Of a stretch of DNA of 64,000 nt, positions 25,443 through 33,568 are shown piece by piece (the first letter of the stretch is position 1; each line of letters opens with the position of its first letter). Origin of the DNA: Micropruina sp. (GTDB lineage Bacteria > Actinomycetota > Actinomycetes > Propionibacteriales > Propionibacteriaceae); the NCBI GenBank assembly GCA_016716635.1, contig JADJVZ010000011.1, positions 1,116,001 through 1,180,000 of the forward strand. The letters run 5' to 3'. The notes under the pieces were generated by a model that made no database searches, was not told the origin of the DNA, and saw nothing but the letters and a program-made list of their open reading frames with translations. The position numbers were made by a program, and so were the translations under genes.

Positions 25443-26258
25443 TTAGTGTTCCTGGGCGATAGCCGAGGAAACATATTGGGCGGTCAGGACGGTGAAGATG
25501 TAAGCCTGGATGGCGGACACCAACAGTTCGAGGGCGAAGATGGCGAAGCTGAACAGAATCGCTGATCCGCCCGCCACCTTGTAGAAGACCTCCGCGGAGC
25601 CCAGCAAGATGGTGCCGCCGACCACGAACACCAGCACGACGAGGTGCCCGGCGAACAGGTTGGCGAACAGGCGGAGGGCCAGCGTGAGCGGCCGAACGAT
25701 GATGTTCGACAAGAACTCCAGCGGGATGATCAGGAACCACAGCGGCCACGGCACCCCGGCCGGCAACGTGGAGAGCTTCAGATAGCCCACGAACCCGTGC
25801 TTCTTGATGCCTGCCAGGTTGTAGAGCAGCCATGAGCAGAGGGCCAATGCGTACACGAAGCCGATTTTGGAGAACGTTGGGAACATGAAGATGAACACTT
25901 CACCGAACAAGTTGTTGACCAAGATGAACGAGAAAACGGCCAGCAGATAGGGCACGTATTTGTGATAATCGTGGCCGATGATGTCGCGAGCGATCGAGTT
26001 GCGCACCAAGTCGTAGATCATCTCGCCGACGGCTTGCTTCTTGCCGGGGACGATCTTCTGGTTGCGCGTCACCCAGACCCAGAACGCAATGATCAGGATC
26101 GCGGCGATGATCGCTTGCAGGATGTGGTTGGTGAACCAGTCAGGCAGGACGCCCGGCCACATCGGTTTTGCCTTGAAGCTGTCCACGCCCGGCGGCCAGC
26201 CATGCAACTCGGCTTCCGCGCCGCCCCCTTCCAGGGGAATCAGGCTCAAGAGCCCCAT
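25443..26258 (-). CDS. atpB: ATP synthase a subunit
   Basis: The 271-aa membrane subunit carries the half-channels for protons. The essential arginine is in ILRLFANLFAGH-like context (LALRLFANLFAGHLVVLV), and the C-terminal helix SAIQAYIFTVLTAQYVSSA is typical. Six helices are seen. It is the first of the eight core subunit genes and starts at ATG 26258. A 63-aa AtpI/AtpZ-like gene lies 19 bases upstream. Confidence 0.96.
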   Translation of the reverse strand: MGLLSLIPLEGGGAEAELHGWPPGVDSFKAKPMWPGVLPDWFTNHILQAIIAAILIIAFWVWVTRNQKIVPGKKQAVGEMIYDLVRNSIARDIIGHDYHKYVPYLLAVFSFILVNNLFGEVFIFMFPTFSKIGFVYALALCSWLLYNLAGIKKHGFVGYLKLSTLPAGVPWPLWFLIIPLEFLSNIIVRPLTLALRLFANLFAGHLVVLVFVVGGTILLGSAEVFYKVAGGSAILFSFAIFALELLVSAIQAYIFTVLTAQYVSSAIAQEH

Positions 26259-26277
26259 GTCACCTCCCGCCGAACGG

Positions 26278-26469
26278 TCATGGCCGTCCGAACCGCTTGA
26301 TTACCAAGTACATACCCAGCGCTACCCCAACAAGCAGACCCGTCGGAAGCCAAAAGGAGGTCTTAAACCACCAATCCAACGCCCAACCGATTCCGCCATA
26401 CAAGACCAACCCCGACACCAGGTAGCTGATGATCCGCATGCCCTGGTCGGTGTCGTGGTGCTCGGTCAT
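26278..26469 (-). CDS. AtpZ/AtpI-type small membrane protein
   Basis: The 63-aa protein has two membrane helices, RIISYLVSGLVLYGGIGWALDWW and LPTGLLVGVALGMYLVIKRFG. The pattern (Gly-rich first helix ending GWALDWW, second beginning PxGLLxGxALGMYL) is that of the AtpZ/AtpI family found ahead of atpB, thought to help c-ring assembly or magnesium supply. It is in the atp operon with short spacers on both sides. The family call is firm, the role is inferred. Confidence 0.85.
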   Translation of the reverse strand: MTEHHDTDQGMRIISYLVSGLVLYGGIGWALDWWFKTSFWLPTGLLVGVALGMYLVIKRFGRP

Positions 26470-26518
26470 GGTGCGTGGACTCTAGCAGTGGTTCGGAGCC
26501 TAAAACCAACTTGCTCAC

Positions 26519-26965
26519 TCACGGAGCGGTCGGGGGGTCGAAGACGGGGATCCGCAGCCTGGAGTACGCCCAGAACTCCCAGCCGAGCCAGCCCAGCACA
26601 ACGCTGATCGTCGTCACGACTACGGCTGTCGGATCCAGGAGGCTCGATCCGATCGGGCTCGAGAGGGTCGTCATGAGGACGATGCCCAATAATCCGACGC
26701 GGGTGCCGTACGAGGCGAGGGCTGCCATCATGACGAACTTGGGTTCCGCGTCCGCGACGGCCACCTGGACGGCCATGCCGATGATGTTGAAAGCCAAGGT
26801 GACCGCGGCTGCCAGGAGGGCGGAGATGCCCGCCCGCTCGCCCCTGAAAAGGAAGAAGCACACGACCGCCACCGCGCCCGCCGTGTGTCCACCGATCGTC
26901 CCCCCGATGAGCAGGGCGCGGGCCCGGGCGACGTTGTCGCTCAGCGGACGGCGGCTACCGCGCAT
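26519..26965 (-). CDS. Four-helix membrane protein heading the atp operon (ATP synthase protein I-like)
   Basis: The 148-aa protein has four hydrophobic helices (about residues 18-40, 47-70, 79-100 and 112-135). The position directly before the AtpZ-like gene and atpB matches the uncharacterised gene before atpB in mycobacteria (Rv1303) and the ATP synthase protein I family, but the sequence similarity I can judge is only general. It overlaps the end of sua5 by 11 bases, so the whole sua5-atp stretch may be a single transcript. Confidence 0.7.
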   Translation of the reverse strand: MRGSRRPLSDNVARARALLIGGTIGGHTAGAVAVVCFFLFRGERAGISALLAAAVTLAFNIIGMAVQVAVADAEPKFVMMAALASYGTRVGLLGIVLMTTLSSPIGSSLLDPTAVVVTTISVVLGWLGWEFWAYSRLRIPVFDPPTAP

Positions 26966-27713
26966 CGGTGGACGGAGGCTCCGGCGCCTCAGCGGGCTCG
27001 CTCGACAGAATGTGAGGCCCAGGGAGATCGGACTCGGTCAGGTTGATGTCAGGCCCGCCCGGCGTGGCTGGCGGGGGGAACAAGCCCGGGACGGCTTCCT
27101 CAAGGTCGGCGGTGGTGAGGCGGCCCTCCCGCAGGACGGCCGGGGTGCCGGTCATGTCGAGAATGGTGGACGGGACCGGGCCGCCCGAGGGGCCGGCGTC
27201 CAGGTAGACCGACACGCTCTCCCCCAGTTGCTCGATGGCCTCCTCGATGGACTGAGCGGCCGGGTGGGCGCTGATGTTGGCGCTCGAGACCGCCAGCGGG
27301 CCCGTGCGGCGCAGCAGTTCGCGGGTCACCTCGTGGTCGGGAACCCGGACGCCGATCGTGGCGCCGTTCTCGCCGAGGTCGAGTTGCAGGCTCGGCTGGA
27401 CCGCCACGATGAGCGTGAGGGGGCCGGGCCAGAACGCCTCGGCCAGCAGCCAGACGCGCGGATCGATATTCGCCGCGAGCGACTCCAAGACGGCCGCGTC
27501 GCTCAGCAGGACCGGCGGCGGCATATCGCGTCCCCGCTGCTTGGCGTCCAACAGCCCCTGGACGGCGGTCGAGCTGAACGCGTCCGCACCAATGCCGTAC
27601 ACGGTGTCGGTCGGCAGCACGATGCACTCCCCCGCCTCAACGGCCGCAACCGCCGCCGACAGCGCTGCCTCGGTCTGCGTCGCAGTGTCGAATCGCTGGC
27701 TCACGCGCTCCAT
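26955..27713 (-). CDS. Threonylcarbamoyl-AMP synthase (Sua5/YrdC type)
   Basis: The enzyme makes threonylcarbamoyl-AMP from threonine, bicarbonate and ATP for the t6A37 modification of ANN-decoding tRNAs. The 252-aa protein has the YrdC motif set: VLPTDTVYGIGADAFS near the N-terminus, RGRDMPPPVLLSD, and the later VSSANISAHPAAQS. A Pro/Glu/Ala-rich tail of about 45 residues (from PPPATPGGPDI) replaces the Sua5 C-terminal domain. An ATG at 27713 and a GTG at 27704 are possible starts. The ATG is one base after the PIN gene's stop (TAGGATG), so expression is coupled to the toxin-antitoxin unit inserted upstream. Confidence 0.9.
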   Translation of the reverse strand: MERVSQRFDTATQTEAALSAAVAAVEAGECIVLPTDTVYGIGADAFSSTAVQGLLDAKQRGRDMPPPVLLSDAAVLESLAANIDPRVWLLAEAFWPGPLTLIVAVQPSLQLDLGENGATIGVRVPDHEVTRELLRRTGPLAVSSANISAHPAAQSIEEAIEQLGESVSVYLDAGPSGGPVPSTILDMTGTPAVLREGRLTTADLEEAVPGLFPPPATPGGPDINLTESDLPGPHILSSEPAEAPEPPSTDAR

Positions 27714-27714
27714 C

Positions 27715-28308
27715 CTAGAGGGCGTGCCCCTCGCGACTAATCGCGAGGATATGGAGGCGCACCCGTTCGGCGAAGTCGGGCAGTTCGGCGTTCTTCGCCT
27801 GGCGAGGCAGATCCGCCTCGCCATCACGCTCACGCCAATACCTCACTTGATCCAAGACGGCGATGTGAACGAGGTTGGGCGACCAGTCGTCAACAAGACA
27901 GAAGAATTCGTCCGGCTTCATGACTTCATAGCTCCACTGATCCCGCTCGGGAAAGTCCTTGACGTTGCAGGTCAGCAGGATGTCGGCGCCGCATGCGATC
28001 GCTGCGGAGTGGATGTGGGCATCAAACGCGTCGGGACCTGGGTGCTCGAGTATTTGAAAGTCTTCGACCCGACCGCCCTCGAATGCGCTCGCGATCTTGT
28101 CGCGTATCTTCGTCATTGCCACCCCGTCCCACTCGGGATGCTTGCGACGCAACCCGTAGATCACCTCGGCGAGGACGTCCTCGGTCCAAAACACCTGAAA
28201 CGGCGGTTCGTGGTCAGGGCGCGTTGAGAGAACTCCAAGCCAATCGCGCAGACATTTCGAGAAGAAGACGTTGGCGTCGACGAAGACGCGCTGGACGCCG
28301 AAACTCAT
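27715..28308 (-). CDS. PIN-domain protein, probable toxin
   Basis: The 197-aa protein is a PIN-domain ribonuclease candidate. The four acidic residues expected of a metal-dependent PIN nuclease are visible: Asp11 in FVDANVFFSK, Glu48 in TEDVLAEVIYG, Asp96 in DAFDAHIHSAA and Asp118 in CNVKDFPE. It is longer than VapC toxins (about 130 aa) because of an added C-terminal region. An HTH protein gene lies 25 bases upstream in the same direction, the usual antitoxin-toxin order. It sits inside a normally conserved translation-factor/ATP synthase gene string, which suggests recent insertion. The target RNA cannot be read from sequence. Confidence 0.85.
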   Translation of the reverse strand: MSFGVQRVFVDANVFFSKCLRDWLGVLSTRPDHEPPFQVFWTEDVLAEVIYGLRRKHPEWDGVAMTKIRDKIASAFEGGRVEDFQILEHPGPDAFDAHIHSAAIACGADILLTCNVKDFPERDQWSYEVMKPDEFFCLVDDWSPNLVHIAVLDQVRYWRERDGEADLPRQAKNAELPDFAERVRLHILAISREGHAL

Positions 28309-28333
28309 GTCGAGACACTATGAGCCTTTGGGG

Positions 28334-28765
28334 TCAGTCTTGGACCTCGTCGCGCAGACGTTCAAACGCGACCCTCTGTCGCTCGCGTCGAGCCCGCCGC
28401 GCGGCCAAGACATCGACCGCCTGAAGCCGGGCGTGGGAGCCAACCTTGCGCGAGGGGATATCTCCTCGTTCGATCATCTTCATGACCGTTGGCCTGGAGA
28501 CACCGAGGAGGGCGGCCGCTTGCGAGGTGGTCAATTCTTTGGGAATGGATGAGACGGTCACCGGCGTGCCACTCGCGACCGCCTCCAATACCCGTTGGAG
28601 CAGGATGCCTAGTTCGCGGGGCATGGCACGCTCCTCGGACGCTCCAGACACCGCGATGCGAAGGGATCCACGGACACCGCTCAAATCTCTCAGTACCTCG
28701 ACCGCGAGTTCTGCGTCCCGTTCGGTAGCCAGAATGGTGCGGGATGCCGGGATTGTGGTCGTCAT
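28334..28765 (-). CDS. Excisionase-type HTH protein, probable antitoxin
   Basis: The 143-aa protein has a helix-turn-helix of the excisionase/MerR-like class at about residues 75-120 (ELTTSQAAALLGVSRPTVMKM followed by RGDIPSRKVGSHARL), and no recognisable enzymatic domain. In paired units with a downstream PIN gene such proteins act as antitoxin and autorepressor; here the N-terminal half (about residues 1-70) would be the neutralising or dimerising part, which is inference. An AT-rich operator-like dyad lies at 28791-28828, just before its ATG at 28765. Confidence 0.82.
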   Translation of the reverse strand: MTTTIPASRTILATERDAELAVEVLRDLSGVRGSLRIAVSGASEERAMPRELGILLQRVLEAVASGTPVTVSSIPKELTTSQAAALLGVSRPTVMKMIERGDIPSRKVGSHARLQAVDVLAARRARRERQRVAFERLRDEVQD

Positions 28766-28790
28766 GAGCGATCCTCCTGCAGACTCTTAC

Positions 28791-28828
28791 GGTTGCAAAC
28801 GTAACTAATTACATCTATAAGTGCAACC
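28791..28828. promoter_or_regulatory. AT-rich promoter/operator of the toxin-antitoxin pair
   Basis: GGTTGCA (28791-28797) and TGCAACC (28822-28828) are exact complements separated by 24 bases of AT-rich sequence in otherwise GC-rich DNA. On the minus strand TTGCAC, a 17-base spacer and TACGTT give a possible -35/-10 pair within the dyad. A repressor bound at the two arms would cover the promoter, as expected for an autoregulated pair. Confidence 0.5.
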
Positions 28829-28908
28829 TGCCGTTCGTAACGACGCCGCCAATGGAACACCTACCGCACGAGTTCCGGTCACCAGTAACGGCTTGCAAGT
28901 CTCGACGT

Positions 28909-29736
28909 CTAGCCGACCAGCCGGGCGGTGACGTAGCGCGGACGTCCGGCCAGGTCGCGGTGGTCGCGGACGTCGAGGAAGCGACGGCCCTTCGTGAAGA
29001 CCCGGACGACGGATTCTTCTTGGACCTCTGCGTGTTCGGCGCCCACCCAGCCGCCAGGGCGAAGCAGGCGGGCGGCCACGTCAGCCACCACCCGCATGGC
29101 GTCGAGGCCGTCATCGCCAGAGAACAAGGCGATGGCGGGCTCGTTCTCGCGGACGTCCTTGGCGACGCCCTCGTAGGCCGTGAGCGGAATGTAGGGCGGA
29201 TTGGCGATCACGAGGTCGATGGTGCCGTTGAGTTCCGGGAACGCGTCGGCCATGTCGCCGCCGGTAAGGACGACGTCGGTCCGCGAGAGGTTGATCGCCG
29301 CGAAGTCGACCGCCTCCTCGGAGAGCTCGACGGCCCATTGCTCGCAGCCCGGATGCTCAACCGCGATGGCCTTCGAGATGGCGCCGCTGCCGGCGCACAA
29401 CTCGACGACCCGGGGTGTGCCGGGAACCGCGGCGAGGCAGTCCAGCGCCCATCCCACCAGAACCTCAGTCTCCGGGCGCGGGATGAACACGCCGGGGCCG
29501 ACGGCGAGTTCGACCGTCCGAAAATGGGCCACGCCCGTGAGGTATTGGACGGGCTCCCCCGCGGCGCGGCGAGCAACGAGCGTCCGATAGGTCGCCTCGG
29601 CCGCAGGATCGACGCTAGGCAGCACCAGCAGCCCCGCGACGGGCACTCCGGTGGCGTGGGCCAACAGCGTGCGGGCCTCTGGCGGTGAACCCAGCTCCGC
29701 GCTGCCCCAACGAAGCAGGTCGGACGCCGAGCTCAT
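28909..29736 (-). CDS. prmC: Peptide chain release factor N5-glutamine methyltransferase
   Basis: PrmC methylates the glutamine of the GGQ motif in release factors 1 and 2. The 275-aa protein has an N-terminal helical substrate-binding domain and a Rossmann SAM-binding domain with VVELCAGSGAISKAIA and the catalytic NPPY at residues 179-182 (IANPPYIPLTAYE). The start ATG at 29736 overlaps the prfA stop by 4 bases, which links the enzyme with its substrate gene. A 143-base spacer separates it from the toxin-antitoxin operon downstream. All motifs are intact. Confidence 0.95.
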   Translation of the reverse strand: MSSASDLLRWGSAELGSPPEARTLLAHATGVPVAGLLVLPSVDPAAEATYRTLVARRAAGEPVQYLTGVAHFRTVELAVGPGVFIPRPETEVLVGWALDCLAAVPGTPRVVELCAGSGAISKAIAVEHPGCEQWAVELSEEAVDFAAINLSRTDVVLTGGDMADAFPELNGTIDLVIANPPYIPLTAYEGVAKDVRENEPAIALFSGDDGLDAMRVVADVAARLLRPGGWVGAEHAEVQEESVVRVFTKGRRFLDVRDHRDLAGRPRYVTARLVG

Positions 29737-30809
29737 CGTCCGTAGCCCTCCAGCCGCTCGGCCAAGTCGGCGGCCTGCAGGGCCGCCATCAAATCGCCCA
29801 ACTCGCCGTTGAGCACGTGGTCGAGGTTGTAGGCCTTGAACCCGATGCGGTGATCGGCGATGCGGTTCTCGGGGTAGTTGTAGGTGCGGATGCGCTCAGA
29901 ACGGTCGACCGTGCGGACCTGCGATTTGCGGGCGGCGGACGCCTCCGCGTCGGCCTGCTCGGCCGCGTGCGCCGCAAGGCGGGCCCGCAGGATGTGCATG
30001 GCCGAGGCCTTGTTCTGCAGCTGCGAGCGCTCGTTCTGACAGGTCACCACGACGCCGGTGGGCAGGTGGGTGATCCGCACAGCCGAGTCGGTGGTGTTCA
30101 CGCCCTGGCCGCCCTTGCCGGAGCTGCGGTACACGTCGATCCGCAGGTCGTCGTCGTTGATCTCGATGGCGCCGTCGTCGTCCAGGTCGGGCGTGACCAG
30201 AACGCCGGCGGCTGAGGTGTGGATGCGTCCTTGGGTTTCGGTGACGGGCACGCGCTGCACCCGGTGGACGCCGCCCTCGAACTTCATCAGCCGGTACGGA
30301 AGGTCGTCCGGATCTTGCCCCGACAGGGCCCGCAGCACCATCGTGAGCGACTTGTAGCCGCCCAGATCGGTGTCTTGGGCGTCCATGATCTCGACCTTCC
30401 AGCCCTTGGTCGCCGCGTACCGGGTGTACATGTTGAACAGGTCCGCCGCGAACAGCGCCGATTCCTCGCCGCCCTCGCCGGACTTGATCTCGACGATTGC
30501 GTCGAGGGAATCGTTGGCGTCGCGTGGCACGAGCAGCGTGGTCAGCCGGTCGGCCACCTGGTCGCGTTCGGCTTCAAGGGTGAGCGCCTCGGCGGCGAAG
30601 GCCGGATCGTCGTCGGCCAACTCTTTCGCCGCCTGCAGGTCGCCGTCGAGGCGGTGATAGGCGTCCAGGCTGCGGACGATCGGCGTCAGTTCGGAGTAGC
30701 GCCGTCCGATCTTGCGCGCCTTCGTGAGGTCGGCGTGGATCGACGGATCGCTGAGCTGTCGCTCCAACTCGGCGTATTCCGTGCGCAGATCGTCGGCGGC
30801 CTCGAACAT
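29733..30809 (-). CDS. prfA: Peptide chain release factor 1
   Basis: RF1 reads UAA and UAG stop codons. The 358-aa protein has the peptidyl-hydrolysis motif GGQ at residues 233-235 in SSGKGGQGVNTTDSAVR, and the stop-codon-reading P-x-T motif as PVT in VPVTETQGRIHTSAAGV. The RF2 counterpart motif SPF is absent, so it is RF1. It lies 82 bases after rpmE in the rpmE-prfA-prmC order usual in actinobacteria. Confidence 0.97.
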   Translation of the reverse strand: MFEAADDLRTEYAELERQLSDPSIHADLTKARKIGRRYSELTPIVRSLDAYHRLDGDLQAAKELADDDPAFAAEALTLEAERDQVADRLTTLLVPRDANDSLDAIVEIKSGEGGEESALFAADLFNMYTRYAATKGWKVEIMDAQDTDLGGYKSLTMVLRALSGQDPDDLPYRLMKFEGGVHRVQRVPVTETQGRIHTSAAGVLVTPDLDDDGAIEINDDDLRIDVYRSSGKGGQGVNTTDSAVRITHLPTGVVVTCQNERSQLQNKASAMHILRARLAAHAAEQADAEASAARKSQVRTVDRSERIRTYNYPENRIADHRIGFKAYNLDHVLNGELGDLMAALQAADLAERLEGYGR

Positions 30810-30841
30810 CGTTCGTCCTTGTCAGGTTTGGGAAATGAGCA

Positions 30842-30882
30842 AGGGCCGGGGCCGGACGATGGACGTCCAGGCACCCGGCCCT
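30842..30882 (-). terminator. GC-rich hairpin between rpmE and prfA
   Basis: On the minus strand AGGGCCGGG pairs with CCCGGCCCT across a 23-base middle that also has partial pairing. It lies just past the rpmE stop. No U-run follows, so incomplete termination or message stabilisation are both possible. Confidence 0.4.
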
Positions 30883-30891
30883 GCTGGAAAG

Positions 30892-31098
30892 CTACTTCTT
30901 GCCGTAGCGCTTCTCGAAGCGAGCCACGCGGCCGCCCGTGTCGAGGATCTTCTGCTTGCCGGTGTAGAACGGGTGGCAGGCCGAGCAAACCTCAGCGTGC
31001 ATGACGCCGGACTTCGCAGTGCTGCGGGTTTCGAACGTGTTCCCACAGGTGCAGGTCACCGTGGTCTCCACGTACGTGGGATGGATCCCAGTCTTCAT
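30892..31098 (-). CDS. rpmE: 50S ribosomal protein L31
   Basis: The 68-aa bL31 protein begins MKTGIHPTYVETTVTCTCGN and carries the zinc-binding cysteines Cys16, Cys18, Cys38 and Cys41 (CTC ... CSACHPFYTG). It is therefore the C+ form that binds zinc and is usually expressed when zinc is plentiful. A zinc-free paralogue is not in the window. The ATG follows AAGGAGA. It lies between the rho block and prfA. Confidence 0.97.
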   Translation of the reverse strand: MKTGIHPTYVETTVTCTCGNTFETRSTAKSGVMHAEVCSACHPFYTGKQKILDTGGRVARFEKRYGKK

Positions 31099-31370
31099 GT
31101 TGTCTCCTTAACGGGGCACCGGGTCGCCTGGTTAACGGACGTTGGATGATTCGCCCAGCGGCGTGAACCGGCACCGAGGGTCTATTCTGCCACGGCGACT
31201 GGACGGAACCAAACGAGAAGGACCGAGGAAGCACCTCCACCACCTGGCGACCGTTGCCGGCCACGCCCCGGCCCTGCTCACCCTGGCGTGGGGACGGACC
31301 GGCCTCGATCTTTACCCATCCGTTCGCTCGGCACTTTGCTGGCATTCGGGATGACTTTGCTGGCGTTCAA

Positions 31371-31444
31371 GCCACCCTGCTGACGTTTGGCGTCTTCGCT
31401 GGCGATATTTCGCCAGTCATGACGGCTAACGCCAGCAGAGTCGC
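31371..31444. repeat. 74-nt imperfect palindrome, copy B of the dispersed repeat
   Basis: Centred on GGCGATATTTCGCC; 28 of 37 pairs match between the halves by hand. It aligns end to end with copy A at 5449-5520: both share TGCTG-x-CGTT, CTGGCGATAT-x-TCG and AACGCCAGCA. Two more CTTTGCTGGC fragments lie just upstream, so the locus may be a cluster of partial elements. Confidence 0.7.
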
Positions 31445-31509
31445 ATAGGGAAGAAGGTGGCCGACAGAGATCTGCCCTGCGCCCGGGTGAGTAAGACGCC
31501 TGCGGCAGC

Positions 31510-31544
31510 AAAAAGACCGGCCCAGGGTCTCCCCCGGGCCGGCC
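31510..31544 (-). terminator. Rho-independent terminator of rho
   Basis: On the minus strand GGCCGGCCCGGGGGAGACCC pairs back with GGGCCGGTC and is followed by TTTTT, 13 bases after the rho stop. It is one of the clearest intrinsic terminators in the window. Confidence 0.88.
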
Positions 31545-31557
31545 TCGCTGGTTGGAT

Positions 31558-33408
31558 TTAGTCCGTGTTCGGCGTGGTCTTGGCCAGCTGAACCAGGAAC
31601 TCCCAGTTGTTGGTCGTCTTCTTGAGGCGGTTGATGAGCATCTCGAGGGCCTGCTGGCCGTCCATGTTGGACAGGGCGCGGCGAAGCTTCCAGATGATCT
31701 GCAACTCATCCTTGTGGAGCAGCAGCTCCTCGCGGCGGGTGCCCGAGGCGAGGGCGTCGATGGCCGGGAAGATGCGACGATCCGCGAACTCGCGGCGGAG
31801 GCGAAGCTCCATGTTGCCGGTGCCCTTGAACTCCTCGAAGATCACCTCGTCCATCTTGGAGCCTGTCTCGATGAGCGCCGTGGCGAGGATGGTCAGCGAG
31901 CCGCCGCCCTCGATGTTGCGGGCCGCTCCGAAGAACTTCTTCGGCGGGTAGAGCGCGGCAGAGTCGACACCACCGGACAGGATGCGTCCGGACGCCGGGG
32001 CGGCCAGGTTGTAGGCCCGCCCGAGGCGCGTGATGCCGTCCAGCAGCACGACCACATCGCGGCCCATCTCGACCAGACGCTTGGCGCGCTCGATGGCCAG
32101 TTCGGCGATCGTTGTGTGGTCCTCAGCCGGGCGATCGAACGTGGACGCGATGACCTCGCCGGAGGTCGTCCGCTGGAAGTCGGTGACTTCTTCGGGACGC
32201 TCGTCCACGAGCACCACCATCAGGTGGACGTCGGGATTGTTCGCCGTCACCGCGTTCGCGATCGCTTGCATGACCAGCGTCTTACCGGCCTTGGGCGGCG
32301 ACACGATCAGACCGCGCTGACCCTTGCCGATCGGAGCGACGATGTCGATCAGCCGACCGGTCATGTTGAGGCTGGTCGTCTCCATGCGGAGACGCTCCTC
32401 GGGGTACAGCGGGGTGAGCTTCTGGAACTCGGGGCGGTTCTTCGCCTTCTCGGGATCGTCGTTGTTGATCGAGTCGATGCGCACGAGCGGGTTGTACTTG
32501 TCGCGACGGTCGCTGCCCTCGCCGCCGCGAGCCGTCCGGATCGCGCCGGTGACCACGTCACCCTTGCGCAGGCCGTACTTCCGGACCATCGACAACCCGA
32601 CGTAGGCGTCGTTGGGCCCGGGGAGGTAACCCGAGGTGCGGACGAACGCGTAGTTATCGAGGACGTCCAAGATGCCCATGCAGGACGTGACCACGTCGTC
32701 GTCGGTGACAACGGTGTCGACCTCAAGGCGCTCAAGGCTGGAACCTCCACCCCCCGGGCGGCGGCGGGTTTGCCGGTCGCGCTGGCGGCGCCGGCGGCTG
32801 CGACGGCCGCCGCCGAACTCGTCGTCGAGATCGAACGCCTGCTGCTGCGACTGCTGCTGGCCCTGCTGTTGCTGACCCTGCTGCTGCTGCTGGCGGGGCT
32901 CGCGCTGCTGACGGGGCTCCCGCGGCTCGCGGGGTTCCCGTGGCTCGCGCGCCTCGCCGGAGTCGGCGGCCTGACCGCCCTCGCCTTCGTTGCTGCGCTC
33001 GTTGGTGCGCTCGGCGTTGCGATCCCCGTTGCGCTGGCGGCGCGGACGACGGCCCTCTTCGGCCTTCAACGCGTCCAAGCGGGCGGCGACGTCGTCGCCC
33101 TCGCCCTGGTTGCTCTTGGGGCTCTCGCCCTGCTCGCCCCGGGGGGCGGCGTCGCCCTCGGCTGGGCCGGCTTCGCGCGTCCCGCGGCGGCGGCGCGAAC
33201 GCTCGCCCCCTTCGGCGGCCGCAGTGTTGTTGTCTCCCTGGTGAGCACCGGCGGAGCTGCCCCCGACGGGCTGGGCTGCGCTGATGGCGGCGACGAGGTC
33301 GCCCTTGCGCAAACCGGTGCTCTTGATCCCCAGGTTGGTCGCGAGCTGCTTCAACTCAGGGAGCAGCTTCGATTCCAGGCCTTTGGGGTTGTTGACCGTA
33401 TCAGTCAC
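31558..33408 (-). CDS. rho: Transcription termination factor Rho with long low-complexity insert
   Basis: Rho is the hexameric RNA-dependent ATPase that ends transcription. The 616-aa protein starts at GTG (VTDTVNNPKGLESK) with AAAGGA upstream, and opens with the SAP-like Rho N-terminal domain (residues about 10-45, LLPELKQLATNLGIKST). Residues about 50-235 are a low-complexity insert rich in Arg, Gln, Glu and Gly with EPR repeats and long Gln runs. Then come the RNA-binding domain (about 240-310, ASGYL-like RTSGYLPGPNDAYVG), Walker A SPPKAGKTLVMQAI, and Walker B DVVVLLDGITRLGRAYN. The insert is typical of high-GC actinobacterial Rho but is unusually Gln-rich here. Confidence 0.97.
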   Translation of the reverse strand: MTDTVNNPKGLESKLLPELKQLATNLGIKSTGLRKGDLVAAISAAQPVGGSSAGAHQGDNNTAAAEGGERSRRRRGTREAGPAEGDAAPRGEQGESPKSNQGEGDDVAARLDALKAEEGRRPRRQRNGDRNAERTNERSNEGEGGQAADSGEAREPREPREPREPRQQREPRQQQQQGQQQQGQQQSQQQAFDLDDEFGGGRRSRRRRQRDRQTRRRPGGGGSSLERLEVDTVVTDDDVVTSCMGILDVLDNYAFVRTSGYLPGPNDAYVGLSMVRKYGLRKGDVVTGAIRTARGGEGSDRRDKYNPLVRIDSINNDDPEKAKNRPEFQKLTPLYPEERLRMETTSLNMTGRLIDIVAPIGKGQRGLIVSPPKAGKTLVMQAIANAVTANNPDVHLMVVLVDERPEEVTDFQRTTSGEVIASTFDRPAEDHTTIAELAIERAKRLVEMGRDVVVLLDGITRLGRAYNLAAPASGRILSGGVDSAALYPPKKFFGAARNIEGGGSLTILATALIETGSKMDEVIFEEFKGTGNMELRLRREFADRRIFPAIDALASGTRREELLLHKDELQIIWKLRRALSNMDGQQALEMLINRLKKTTNNWEFLVQLAKTTPNTD

Positions 33409-33568
33409 GGATGTCCTTTCGGATGGGCCTTCGCCTCAAGCACGCGGAGGGTATTGCGTTGAGCTTGGGAGCAATGTTTTCCCCTGGAAACCCGCGCGCT
33501 TATTTGGCGTGGTGTGGGTCTCAGGAGCGCGGCTACCAGATTCGGTGCCTTCGCGTGCGAACGGCCCC

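Larger units (their letters stand above)
31099..31557. other. Long intergenic region between rho and rpmE
   Basis: About 460 bases with no credible gene. It contains the rho terminator (31510-31544), copy B of the palindromic repeat (31371-31444) and, just before it, two further fragments of the same family reading CTTTGCTGGC at 31334 and 31355. The part at 31140-31330 near rpmE is presumably its promoter and leader; no clear elements stand out. Confidence 0.6.

Noticed and set aside
31552..33462. 636-codon plus-strand frame over rho
   Set aside because: Antisense of the Gln/Arg-rich Rho coding sequence; the Leu runs in it are the reverse of CAG/CGC-type codons.
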